From assembly GCA_903813345.2 (NCBI GenBank), contig CAIIXF020000003.1:15266931-15330930 (forward strand): a stretch of DNA of 64,000 nt. Direction: 5' to 3'. Of the stretch, positions 55,001-64,000 are shown in pieces (position 1 is the stretch's first letter; every line of letters starts with the position of its first letter). The notes beneath the pieces are model-generated. The model saw nothing but the letters and a program-made list of their open reading frames with translations, was not told the origin of the DNA and searched no databases. The DNA is from Owenia fusiformis. Taxonomy: Eukaryota > Annelida > Polychaeta > Sabellida > Oweniidae. Position numbers and translations under genes: made by a program.

Positions 55001-58000
55001 TAGACCTGGGGCTGCTTAATTCACTAGGAATTGAATAGATCACTAGAGAACAATAAAATCTCACTAGTGATTCTCGAGTGATTAACTAGAGACACTGAAC
55101 TAGAGAAATCACTAGTGAAACACTAGCTACTAGAGTTGAGAGAGAAATTTTTGGCAAGGGCAGGGAACCGTTGTCACCCATAGGAATCCAATGTGGCATA
55201 AAATAATCCATATGATCAACTTGACTAGCAAGTGGTGAGTTAGGCCTAGGCCAATTGTTATAATATATAGTTATTCCATTTGCTAAGAAGGCTGCCCACC
55301 AACCAAAGGTCCCTGTTGATATTATCGCATGGTCACATTTACTCAATATCGCCAAATCTTCCACAGGTTCCTTGCCCTTTGATATCACTGTATTTGTTAA
55401 ATTCATGTTTTCTTCCCACCATGTCGGATCATCGGTGCAAACGATGAACTTCACATTGGAAAATTGGTTTCTGAAATAATCCGTTGCATTGATGAAGTAT
55501 AAAGTATTTGGAACAGTATATCCGAAATCAATTTTATTCTGTCGTAGAATATCTCCACGCCGAATATGAATTCCTACGAGGGTTACATTTTTCTCCATTT
55601 TTGTAAAATTAGTAATAAACATATCTGCAGCTTCACTGATATTTGTGTGGAATCTAAACTCTTGTCGTATTACCTCCTGGATCATTTGAAAGTATTTAAA
55701 ACTCTGTAGGAAGGTGTGAACTGTAACATTCCTTTTTGGTTTAATGTTCATAAGATTTCTTGCAAACCTACAACATCCATTCTCACCAATATAATCTGCT
55801 TTTTCCGGTATACCATTCTCAGTACGCACGGCTGATAGATTGAAATACTTATGTAGTTCATTTTGCGCACTGACTAACACAGTTAAATTGTTGGATCTTG
55901 CGATTCCTAATGTACTTGCATGTTCAAACATGAGGTTTCCAAGGCGACCGATATATTCACCCGAAATGTAAAATTTTGGTTTATTCTGTTTTATTCCTGG
56001 TTTCAAAAGTTGCACTCCTCCATTCCAATGTGTGTATAAAGATATCAACAGCAACATACAAAATGGTATAAGGATATAAAATAATTTGAAACTGTTTCCT
56101 ACATATAATGTCATTTCTTAAATCAACTGTGGAGAAACTGAATCCCACTTTGCTTCGAAGTACCGTTGGCTCAGTTAAAATTCAAGTGTGTCATTATAAT
56201 AAATTATTAATAAAATGTTCATAGTAGCCAGGACAGAACTAGTACTATAGTAGTGCCTCTCTTCTTTTCTGATAACCTTTTCAATCTTTAGTAATTTTTT
56301 GTGAAAGTTGAAAAACATTCCTAACATACAAACTAATTTGTTTAACTCATTAACAATTTTTATATTATACAAGTGTACTCGTATGTACAGATTTTTAAAA
56401 AATGATGGCCAAATTGTGCTTAGATACCAATTTTGCATATTTTTTATAAAATATAAATCATCTCAATCCACTTCATTCATATAAAATGATTTTTATATTT
56501 TTGATGAACTAAAATGAAAATAATTGCTTTCTTTTTGTGCCTTGGAGAAAACTTAAATAACTTTTATTGACATCTTGTATCATTACATGATTACATTAGT
56601 CATAAACTACTCACTAAAACTACATCTTTATAAAAATATACATGATTTGATATATTTACAGAAAGCATACAAAAAAGGCAAAATAATTTAAAGTGTGATG
56701 CACAAATTATGCTGATTATTCTTAATTGTTAAACTCATTTTTAAGACTGAAACATCAAACAACATATTGAACAAGGTTACAATATGGCTGCTCAATTCAA
56801 AATGGCCACTATTTTTGCAAAAATGTAATCGTTGATAACTCAAATACAAGTTGTAAAATTCAAAATGGTTGCTTTTTTAGGAGAAATACATTTGTATACT
56901 GACCACTGTAGATTGGGTTAATTTGGCGCTACTTAATTTGGCCATTTTGCCATTTTTGGCATATTGGCGGCTATTTAATTTGGTGGATATGCAAAAACAA
57001 AAATAAAAAAATAAAGAAAATAAATTTATTTTGAGGACCACTGGCGATTTTCACCACGTTTGTACATTTTTGTGAGATCATCCTTTACATTTTGCACCTC
57101 GATCGATGCTGCTACTATACCGTGCTTTTCCTCTCTAGTTTTCCCTGAGTATTAATGATTGACTGACCAGTTCTGAGCCAATTTATGAGAGAATTTTTTT
57201 ATATTTTTGGAAAAAACTAAACCGGAAGTGACCTAAATAAAGTGAACGAAATACCCTAGATAATTCCCGGGGATTCATTCTATATTTTGGCGAATTTTTC
57301 AATTTCGCCAAATTCGCCAAATTAAAGCGGGCGCCAAATTAACCCAATCTACAGTAATTAAATAGATGAATGAATGAACAATTTCGGATATATTTGTATA
57401 ATTAATGATATCTCAAAACCATTTGTTGGATTTTGTCCAAATTTTAAAGGTTGATGCTTTATTGGTATAGGACTCTAATAACTTGAGAATTTCTATTATG
57501 GTGTCATGTAATGTCATGTCATGCATATAGATTTCACCAAAAGGAGACAAGACAATGCTACTGTCTGCCTTGTTATTTCTATCGTGAAATGTTCAAACAG
57601 ATGAGTTATTTGATATGTTTTGTTTGGTGGGATCTGAGACTCAGAGGAGTTGTTTTTCTAGCCTGATTTAACCAAGCATTAACATGAAAAAATGTCACCA
57701 CCTAGTTGTTCACAATACTATCATTTCAATCTTAAGTCAGATTTGAACTTCTGAGAAGTTTAAGCTGATCTTGAAACAAACAATTGTAAACAGTGAAACC
57801 TGTGAAGTGGAACACCTTTAGAAATGGAACACCTCTGTATAAGGAACACTTTTTAGAGTCCCAAGACCAATCCAATTGACTTAATATCATTTGGACCTCT
57901 ATAAGTGGAATACCTCACATGTGAAACACTTTTTAGAGGTGCCAAAGGTGTTCTGTTTACTGTATGTCATTTCAGACCTCTTTTAAACAGAATAAATAAG

Positions 58001-60592
58001 GTGACAATGGGAAATCTGATTTAAAAAGTACATATTCGTATGTAGGGCTCCAAATTCAGATGTTATGGACACCTGCTTAGGATGATGAAAAAGTAGGACC
58101 TTTCTTATTGCAAGTGGTTTTTGAAAAATGTCAATAAATGCTCTGTTCCACAACTAGTTACTTTGACGGAACGTCAATGTAACAAAATGGATGAACTTCC
58201 TGGATATGTTTTTTTTTGTTTTCTCGATTTAAACTGACGTATAAGTCATGTTGCAGATTATCATTTGCGTCAAAGTTAGACAATATAGTCTAGATTTTAG
58301 AAGTGCTCTCGGTTTGGATTTTGATTTTTAAATAAAGCTGTAATTCATGCGTTTAGACCATCGCTTTTGTTATATTGACGTAAATCATCAAAGTAACCTA
58401 CATAGTTATAATGGACTTTCGTCAATGTAACAAAAGCGAGGGGCTAAATATATAAATTGCAACTTTAATTACAAAACAAATTCCAAATCGAAGAAACTTA
58501 TTAAAACTAAACTATATTTTCTAGCTTTGAGCCAAATTATAATCGGCAACTTGTCTTATAAGTAGGTTTAAATCGAGAAAACAAAAAAAGCGTATCCAGG
58601 AAGTTCATCCATTTTGTTACGTTGACGTTCTGTCAAAGTAACTAGTTGTGGAACAGTGAAATGGCAAGGAAAATCTTTTTTTACCTCTCGTCACCATAAA
58701 TTGAAAGGGTTGAAAACCATACCTGGAGAAATAGTGAGTGGGTTGCGAAATGTATTTAAGATACTCTTTGCACACTTTTCTTCCTCAATAAATAAATAAA
58801 CAATATCTTAATGTAATTTATTACAAAAATTTGTGAAAACTTTATCATTCATACATTTGTTATACCAAGGCCCTTTGTAATGTAAGATAGAGCATGGTTT
58901 TCTATTTGATATGATAAATATGGTACTGAGTGGATCATTCATGGTGTCAAAGTTCTTCCTTTTTTCTATAAAACATCATTTATTGTTATCTTTTGACACA
59001 TACAAGATACTTAAATTGTGTTTCACATGTATAAGATTAGTTAGCATATTGATTAGGTCATAATGTTATGAAAGCATTGATATCAATATGCCGATTTGAA
59101 TTGAACACATGTTTCTCTTAAACCAGTCATCAAAACATTCTGAAAATTTTACACATCGTTCTTGTTAATGAAATAAAAGGTTTACTTTAATTTTTATCTA
59201 TTTTTTTCTTCATTTTTTGAATACTTTTTGTTAAATCAACCAACTTTTCCTTTGTATAACTTAATATTGAGAGGTGTAAGAAAATGATGTATATGCTTTT
59301 TTGTTCCAACCAAGGTTCAGAAAGATATTTTATTTCATTCTCAAGAATTGAAAGGAACAAAAAACAATTGCCCTAAAACAGTTATAAAAATATATTTAAA
59401 TAAGTTCTGCATTAAATTGTTGTCAATCAGTGACCATCACATAAATGACCATGTTTTTTTACAGAATGTTTTCAATAATTGGTTTAAAAGAACAACAATG
59501 TTGAATTCAGTTCGTCATATCGATACCCATCCTTTAGAACCTGTATAGGTAGTCAAAGAAACCAAAATCACTGTCCTATTTTAACTGTGCTCAGATATAT
59601 ACATATATCTTGGAATTTCAAACATAGTAAGCCTTCTTTGACTTGAATAAAGACATAAATGAAATAGTTGACTTCTAAAACATAGTCATAGACACAGATA
59701 TCACTTTCTTTATTGTCATACAAAAACAGCTGCCCATAAATTTTAGCAGCCATTTTAGCACCCACCTTGAATAAGGCCTGTATGACTTAGATGAAAACAA
59801 AGCTGAGATTTAATCAGTTAATGTAAGTTAATGTAATGTAAGTTAATGTAGCAGCTCCAAAGTTTCCGTTAAATGTCTGACCCCTACTATATCCTCTCTT
59901 CAACACAATTTACAAAACAAGGCATTAACATGCAAATATGTCATTAAATATATGCAAATATATACTTGTAAATAATTACAAAGGTAAAAATTATTATGAA
60001 GTTCTGAACAAAACTCACCAAAATGGTGACTATAAAGGTAATTGGTCGAGTCGTACCCAAGACAACTCGTACCCAAGACAACTCGTACTAAAACAACAAT
60101 GTGTCAATATTTCTTGATGGTAGTATAAAAATAAAATATTAGTTGTTTGAAAATCTGGCTTACCTTTGGGCAAATTGAGCTGCTGGTTCATCTCCATATG
60201 CAGTTATTAGGAAATCACTCTCATCTTTGGACAGGTTACTGAAGGAGGAATCGTACACAGGAGCATAGCTGCTGAAGGGACCATATTGCAGGTAGTGGAC
60301 TGAAAAAATGAACATCTCGATTATACATATTCGTGTATCAGGCTGCATTTAAAGGTGAAAGATATAATGAGATATTATTGTTATGAAAGATATAATGAGA
60401 AGTTGTTCGAATATTCATAGCTCATGCCGTATACCAGGAGAATAGTAGGAGCATAAAATGAACAAATCTACGCCAACCTACCAGGGTTAATCTTGTTTCT
60501 TTTATCCTCTTTGAATCCTGCAATTTGCCCCGTTCCTTGCGTAACTTTCCCAATAAGGTTGCCAAGGGTGATCACACGCTCCTTTTCGTTCA
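48706..60592 (-). CDS. BRD7: BRD7/BRD9-type bromodomain protein, 3' seven exons (bromodomain exons not in view)
   Basis: Seven exons join in frame on the minus strand: 60592-60482, 60299-60164, 53516-53405, 52256-52170, 50756-50669, 49655-49468 and 49086-48706. The peptide runs LGNLIGKVTQGTG, GFKEDKRNKINPV, YLQYGPFSSYAPVYDSSFSN, LSKDESDFL, YGDE, YAIRMVDSLLGVLTGGDH, a Lys/Glu-rich coil, LDETSQLISDLQSKQNDRL, then NLAEITKQATPADVISAGAV and RRALGV. These blocks follow the C-terminal half of BRD7 in order (BRD9 is the close paralogue, so this could be the single invertebrate BRD7/9). Known role: subunit of PBAF/ncBAF-type SWI/SNF chromatin remodellers, reading acetyl-lysine through the bromodomain. 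An acidic, repetitive C-terminal tail (EFQNEANFQNEV, Gln/Asn/Glu rich) is lineage-specific. The 6.6 kb intron hosts a GT11 gene. Confidence 0.85.
49195..49330. repeat. Degenerate AATGTCACCATTGACAA repeat
   Basis: About seven short units in the last BRD7-like intron. Confidence 0.65.
49468..49655 (-). CDS. BRD7: BRD7-like exon (LDET..L helix)
   Basis: Acceptor aatgttttccag, two bases carried in, 62 codons, donor CAG/gtagga. QLDETSQLISDLQSKQNDRL and VTKNLAEITKQ mirror KLDETTRLLRELQEAQNERL and NNLKELAQQ in BRD7. Confidence 0.9.
50669..50756 (-). CDS. BRD7: BRD7-like exon
   Basis: 29 codons plus one base: EEAASQKDRIENLRSLSEIG, IDTSFLDSF. Acceptor tcttgtttaag, donor TTTG/gtaagt. It corresponds to the LIALKAVTNFGV-like region in BRD7 by position. 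Confidence 0.8.
51211..51288 (-). ncRNA. tRNA-derived SINE-like segment
   Basis: On the minus strand it reads GGTCCTGTAGCTCAGTGGTA with a clear A-box and D-arm, an anticodon-like stem-loop (TCGC-CTGGCAA-GCGA) and a B-box-like GTTTGATCCCC, followed by TTTTT. The acceptor stem and T-stem do not pair properly, so it is a tRNA-derived repeat rather than a working tRNA. Confidence 0.65.
51332..51942. mobile_element. 611-bp hAT-like non-autonomous element with 8-bp target duplication
   Basis: TIRs TAGGGCTGGCACGGAACGGA and complement at the right end; target duplication ATTGCAGC at 51324-51331 and 51943-51950. Subterminal TTCCGAA/TTCCG clusters. No transposase. Inserted beside the SINE-like segment in a BRD7-like intron. 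Confidence 0.9.
52170..52256 (-). CDS. BRD7: BRD7-like exon, Lys/Glu coiled coil
   Basis: 29 codons in phase 0 made almost only of K, E, Q and R (KQREKEEKKRQEEEE...). Acceptor cgtttttcag, donor ATG/gtttgt (weaker). Joining is supported by frame with both neighbours. Confidence 0.75.
53405..53516 (-). CDS. BRD7: BRD7-like exon (DSLLGVLTGGDH block)
   Basis: One base carried in, then 37 codons ending QE/gtaatt. LQNFVGDAGDYAIRMVDSLL corresponds to the YPYVMADSLLDVL part of BRD7. Confidence 0.88.
53877..54234. mobile_element. ~358-bp foldback element
   Basis: Arms of ~140 bp: left begins AAAGGTCCATGTGCAGTATG, right ends with its near-complement. TTGAATTATA occurs just outside both ends (53861-53870 and 54234-54243), a likely but imperfectly placed target duplication. 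Confidence 0.75.
54834..54850. repeat. G-homopolymer tract
   Basis: A run of about 14 G residues interrupted once; a length-uncertain tract between the GT11 gene and the BRD7-like exon. Confidence 0.6.
55020..55135. repeat. CACTAGTGA / CTCTAG short repeats overlapping the GT11 3' end
   Basis: Repeated cactagtga, actagaga and gagtgattaactag words; the minus-strand GT11 tail and its TAG stop are read from them. Confidence 0.7.
55086..56114 (-). CDS. Single-domain GT11 (alpha-1,2-fucosyltransferase-like) enzyme, intronless, nested in a BRD7-like intron
   Basis: 342 codons from the ATG at 56114. Type II layout: basic/short tail, hydrophobic anchor about residues 11-28, short stem, then one GT11 domain (~47-322) with YIGRLGNLMFEHA, HIRRGD (183-188), CTDD and AILSKCDHAIISTGTFGWWA. 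Predicted Golgi fucosyl transfer from GDP-fucose, by family. It is closest to domain 1 of the double protein at 25669-27606. The double protein ends at the WIPM motif, but this one continues ~25 residues into a hydrophobic tail (LSTLVASVSLVISLVQCL) encoded by a local ACTAGTG/CTCTAG repeat, which looks like stop loss into non-coding sequence. Minus-strand AATAAA signals lie at 54900-54905 and 54917-54922. Confidence 0.9.
   Translation of the reverse strand: MTLYVGNSFKLFYILIPFCMLLLISLYTHWNGGVQLLKPGIKQNKPKFYISGEYIGRLGNLMFEHASTLGIARSNNLTVLVSAQNELHKYFNLSAVRTENGIPEKADYIGENGCCRFARNLMNIKPKRNVTVHTFLQSFKYFQMIQEVIRQEFRFHTNISEAADMFITNFTKMEKNVTLVGIHIRRGDILRQNKIDFGYTVPNTLYFINATDYFRNQFSNVKFIVCTDDPTWWEENMNLTNTVISKGKEPVEDLAILSKCDHAIISTGTFGWWAAFLANGITIYYNNWPRPNSPLASQVDHMDYFMPHWIPMGDNGSLPLPKISLSTLVASVSLVISLVQCL
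56905..57355. mobile_element. ~450-bp MITE with TIR ACTGTAGATTGGGTTAATTT
   Basis: The left end (56905) pairs with the right end (57331-57355) over at least 25 bp. The interior repeats tacttaatttggc-type words and is non-coding. Lies in the 6.6 kb BRD7-like intron. Confidence 0.85.
57685..57725. repeat. Dispersed repeat copy (minus strand) with unoccupied hairpin site
   Basis: Reads gtcaccacctagttgttcac on the plus strand. It shows the unbroken form of the site that holds the 80-bp hairpin at 41540-41619. Confidence 0.7.
58143..58656. mobile_element. 514-bp foldback/MITE with ~110-bp TIRs
   Basis: The left end CTGTTCCACAACTAGTTACT pairs with the right end at 58632-58656, and pairing continues through the aacaaaatggatgaacttcc block and the tttctcgatttaaac block. 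Non-coding. Confidence 0.85.
60052..60092. repeat. GACAACTCGTACCCAA x3
   Basis: 16-bp units resembling the arrays at 45205-45385 and 46088-46275. Confidence 0.7.
60164..60299 (-). CDS. BRD7: BRD7-like exon (YGPFSSYAP block)
   Basis: Acceptor cattttttcag, donor AAAG/gtaagc; carries the highly conserved YGPFSSYAPVYDSSFSNLSK motif and ends with two bases of a split Ser codon. Confidence 0.9.
60482..60592 (-). CDS. BRD7: BRD7-like exon (SLIGK/GFKDDKKN block)
   Basis: Acceptor cctcatttattttag, two bases carried in, one base carried out; donor CCTG/gtaggt. 36 whole codons: NEKERVITLGNLIGKVTQGT then GQIAGFKEDKRNKINP. It is the most upstream exon I can support. Confidence 0.85.
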
Positions 60593-60786
60593 CTAAAATA
60601 AATGAGGCAAAAATGAAATCAATGAAATGAAATTATTCATTCAAACTTGAAAATGCTCAGTGATTTGTCCAATTTCGAAGTAAAAAATGAACATGATATC
60701 ATTTCTGACAAAATTGAAAGTATCAATGATAAAATTACATCTTGTATATTAAGAATTAGGTACAAACTTTTTGAATTCTTTGAAAA

Positions 60787-61210
60787 TGGTTTATCATGAT
60801 GAAGGCAAAATGAGATGTCATGGTTTATCATGATGAGGGCGAAATGAGATGTCATAGTTTATCATGATGAGGGCAAAATGAGATGTCATGGTTTATCATG
60901 ATGAAGGCAAAATGAGATGTCATGGTTTATCATGATGAGGGCAAAATGAGATGTCATGGTTTATCATGATGAGGGTGAAATGAGATGTCATGGTTTAGTA
61001 TGATGAGGGCAAAATGAGATGTCATGGTTTATCATGATGAGGGCGAAACAAGATGTCATGGTTTATCCTGATGAGGACGAAATGAGATGTCATGGTTTAT
61101 CATGATGAGGGCGAAAGGAGATGTCACAGTTTATCATGATGAGGGCGAAAAGAAATGTCATGGTTTATCATTAAGAGGGCAAAATGAGATGTCACAGTTT
61201 ATCATGGTGA
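60787..61210. repeat. 34-bp minisatellite, ~12 copies
   Basis: The unit contains tttatcatgatgagggcaaa and atgagatgtcatgg; period 34 from starts at 60791 and 60825. Lies upstream of the first recognised BRD7-like exon. Confidence 0.92.
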
Positions 61211-61212
61211 GG

Positions 61213-62600
61213 GTTTCTATAATAGCATTTTGGAGCCTTTAAGTTGCCCCTCAAGAATTGAAAATGTGAACTAATACTTTTAATTCTTATTTGTACCACA
61301 AATATTTAATACAGTGTTTTTCGATTTAACAAATGGCTCATATTCATTTACATTAATTTTATAATCTTAGCATTAACAAACTAAATGATTAATATTTTTC
61401 TCTAATTAGTACTTCTAATTAACAAGAATGTTTTTTTTGTAAATTTGTTAAGTTTTATATTGACTTAAGATAGCATTAATATTTTATATTCATTATTGAA
61501 AAATTAAAATTATCAATGATAAAATAACATTATTAAGAATGAGGTTCAAACTTTTTGAATTCTTCGAAAATGGATATGCTAAAGATGAAGTAATGATAAT
61601 TCTCAAAATGTTGCCCACTATCTCGGAGTCTTCAATATTTTGTGTAGAGATAAAAGGATGAGCATTTTAAGCGATTCTGGTGAAAACTAGAAAATCTCAA
61701 CAAACAATTAAAAATATTCATGAAACTGTCGCATTGGAATATTAAGCATCTCTACTCTGCTACTGTTGATCAGAAGATGATAAAAGACAGAACTTCCAGA
61801 TATGTCAGAATTTCCACTTTAGGTATTTTGGGTGACCATCTAGGTGTACAAAGGCACAAATCATGGGCATGCTGTATAGAAAACTTTTTTCCACTGAACA
61901 TACTATCTACACATAAAAAATTATAAAGATTCCTTATTTACTAAGAAAGTTATTCCAAAATTAGTGGGTGGCATTTTTGTGTTATCTGGTACATTGAGTA
62001 GTAATGAATAACTTAGATTTTCATGAAAATTTTTCGCAATCCTCAAAGCTGTTGCCATCTTGAAAAAATAATTACCAATATACATGTTCATCTTTCCACA
62101 AAATATGAAGAAAATCTGACCGTTAGTATACAAGTCATGTAACAGACACACGGAATTGACTAATGGTCTAACAGATGGAGGGTTTAACTATATTCCTACC
62201 GTAATTAGTTCATTGGGATATAAAGTGTCAAGGGTTTCTAGAGTTACAATTTGGAGCTGCTAGAGCTGCCCCTCAAGAAGTTAAAATTTGAACCAAATCG
62301 TTTAATGTACATTGTACCACACTGATTCAATATAGTGTTTATTTTTTCAACAAATGCCTCAGCTTTATTTACATTTATTACATAATCTTAGCAATAACAA
62401 ATTAAATGATTTATATTTTTCTCTAATAAGTAATTTTAATTTACAAGAATGTTTTCTTTGTGATTTTGTTAAGTTTTATATTGACTTAAGAATGCATTAA
62501 TATTTTATATTAATAATTGAACAAATTATTATTCAAAATATCAATGATAAAATAACATTATTAAGAATCAGGTACAAATTTTTAGAATTCTTAGAAAATG
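61213..62600. repeat. Direct repeat of ~360 bp (61213-61575 and 62232-62600)
   Basis: Shared text includes gcccctcaagaa, ttaagttttatattgactta, ataaaataacattattaaga and ttcgaaaatgg/ttagaaaatggg. A third partial match lies at 60700-60790. The repeat may belong to the LINE that follows. Confidence 0.75.
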
Positions 62601-63199
62601 GGTATCAGAGGCTGGATATGTGGAGATAGACTAACAGTTCCTGTGTACACACAGGAAATACATTACAAAAAACGCCATCTTGTTAGAAAATATTTTATTT
62701 TGTCATCTGTCAACATTTTTTGGTATATCCCCATCTGCCGATACACTCATCACGCTCCTGTTAAATCAAGGAATCATTCAACTGTTAAAGATTGACTCCC
62801 AATACTGTATTTTTTCAACAAATTATTTTTTTAATGATCCAAACTCGCAGATTTTATACACCCTATATAAAAAAATGTAAACTTATAAAGCTTAAATTAA
62901 TTTTAGTAATCGTATAACAATAAATATATGCTTATTCAGCATTTTTTGGCATTGGCCAAGAGTATGGACCCTCTCTATATGGAACAGCTGTAATAAGGAA
63001 CTGTTTTGTCCAGTCCAGGAGTGTTAGTTGGTGAGACATGAATTTCAGCAATGCATAATTCTAGAAGTGCTCTAGAAATGCAACCCTTCTTAAATATGAG
63101 GTCAATTTTTCCAATCTAGTTCACACCTTCAAAGGAATCTGGTTTTTGTAGGAGGGTCATTATTAAAGCACTGATACATTCATCGATACTAATTATCTA

Positions 63200-64000
63200 T
63201 ACTAATTGTCTTTGGGTTATCAGCTCACTCCAACTATCGAGAATTATATATACTATTGGAGGAGCATCCTCCAGAAACAAATCATTTGCTGACATTAGAA
63301 AGCAAGTTATTTGGAACAATTCAAATGTAATCTTCAAAAACAAAAGTCTATATTTCAAGAACTGGATAAATTCTGAGATTATTTACATAAATGACTTAAT
63401 GGGATCCCAAAGACATGTGTTAAACAAACTCAATAATAAAATCAACTGGATGTCGGAATATAGTCAAATCAGACATGCAATACCCACGTACTTTGCGGAC
63501 AGTATGAACTCACAAGAGAGCAAGAAAACAAAAGTTTCAACACAACAGTCATTAAAAATTTATAATGTTCCTTCTAACACATATCAGTGTCTGACTAAAA
63601 AAACTACTTCAAAAGACATTTATATAATTCTAATTGACAAGATCAAATCAAAACCATTCATGGAAAAGGTATGGGTTGATCTATGTAAGCTTCAAGATTA
63701 TACTGAACTTTTCAAGTGTGTATGGGTTTTCTTGTATAAGTGTCAGAACAAAAAATCTGCAAATTGTAAATATAAATTGCTTCATAACATTTTACCATGT
63801 AAGTTCTTACTTAAAAGATGGCAAATAAGTCAAACTGAAAACTGTGATTTATGTAACGTAGTTGAAAATTATAAACATTTATTCTTAGATTGCAAAAGAG
63901 TAAACAGAGTGCTAAAACAATTAGAAGAGTACATTTTTAATCATTTTAAAATCACAATAGATTTAACAGATATTAAAACATTGATTTTTGGATATAAAAC
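63200..64000 (+). mobile_element. Non-LTR retrotransposon (LINE) ORF2 3' region, truncated by window edge
   Basis: The plus-strand conceptual reading contains IWNNSNVIFKNKSLYFKNW, IIYINDLMG, then later KYKLLHNILPCKFLLKRW and CDLCNVVENYKHLFLDC. The C..C....E...HLF.DC pattern is the zinc-binding domain found after reverse transcriptase in LINE ORF2. Small frame interruptions are likely before 63620. Degenerate fragment rather than an active element, judging from what is visible. Confidence 0.75.

Noticed and set aside
61720-61926. 68-codon ORF with SHWNIKHL wording, possible LINE endonuclease start
   Set aside because: One short phrase is not enough; the following residues lack endonuclease motifs.

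Overview
This is a piece of an animal (metazoan) nuclear genome. The genes are split by GT-AG introns of 0.1 to 10 kb, the sequence is AT-rich, and most of it is introns and intergenic DNA full of minisatellites, inverted-repeat (foldback/MITE-like) elements, hAT-like elements, Tc1/mariner-like remnants, a tRNA-derived SINE-like segment and the 3' end of a LINE. The gene families present (MEAK7/TLDc, BORCS5, BRD7/9, a BTB-Kelch protein, a Snail/Scratch-like zinc finger, GT11 fucosyltransferases and an ANKH-like protein) fit a marine-type invertebrate, either a non-vertebrate deuterostome or a lophotrochozoan. I cannot place it more finely from sequence alone.

Layout, left to right. (1) 613-14953, + strand: the last five exons of a MEAK7 (TLDC1)-like TLDc gene; its earlier exons lie off the left edge. 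Its ~10 kb intron holds, in antisense, a tandem family of intronless ANKH-like copies: a pseudogene at 2295-3458, an intact 496-aa copy at 4031-5521 and a deleted fragment at 10383-10628. A 4.2 kb DNA transposon with perfect 39-bp terminal inverted repeats interrupts the array, and the paralogous empty site survives at 3486/3487. The next intron holds a 105-bp minisatellite and a 189-bp tandem duplication that partly duplicates a TLDc exon. (2) 18187-19319, - strand: main exon of a Snail/Scratch-like C2H2 zinc-finger protein. (3) 25669-27606, + strand: an intronless 645-aa protein with two complete GT11 (alpha-1,2-fucosyltransferase-type) domains, followed directly by a ~0.9 kb minisatellite. 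(4) 30299-35445, - strand: a complete four-exon BORCS5 gene; a 30-bp minisatellite copies its last codons. (5) 37.2-42 kb: dense nested repeats, including a hAT-like element with 8-bp target duplications and an 80-bp perfect-hairpin element. (6) 42637-44412, + strand: a BTB-BACK-Kelch protein. (7) 48706-60592, - strand: seven 3' exons of a BRD7/BRD9-type gene (the bromodomain exons are not seen here). A second, single-domain GT11 gene (55086-56114) sits in one intron on the same strand. (8) 60.8-64 kb: a 34-bp satellite, a ~350-bp direct repeat and a LINE ORF2 3' end running off the right edge.

Functionally the genes are a mixed set with no operon-like logic. MEAK7 (lysosomal mTOR signalling) and BORCS5 (lysosome positioning through BORC/Arl8) both act at the lysosome, but their proximity here is probably chance. 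The most notable signals are genomic: intron-nested gene families, a fused two-domain glycosyltransferase, coding ends that have become minisatellites or taken in repeat sequence, and several mobile elements whose boundaries can be read from target duplications or empty paralogous sites.
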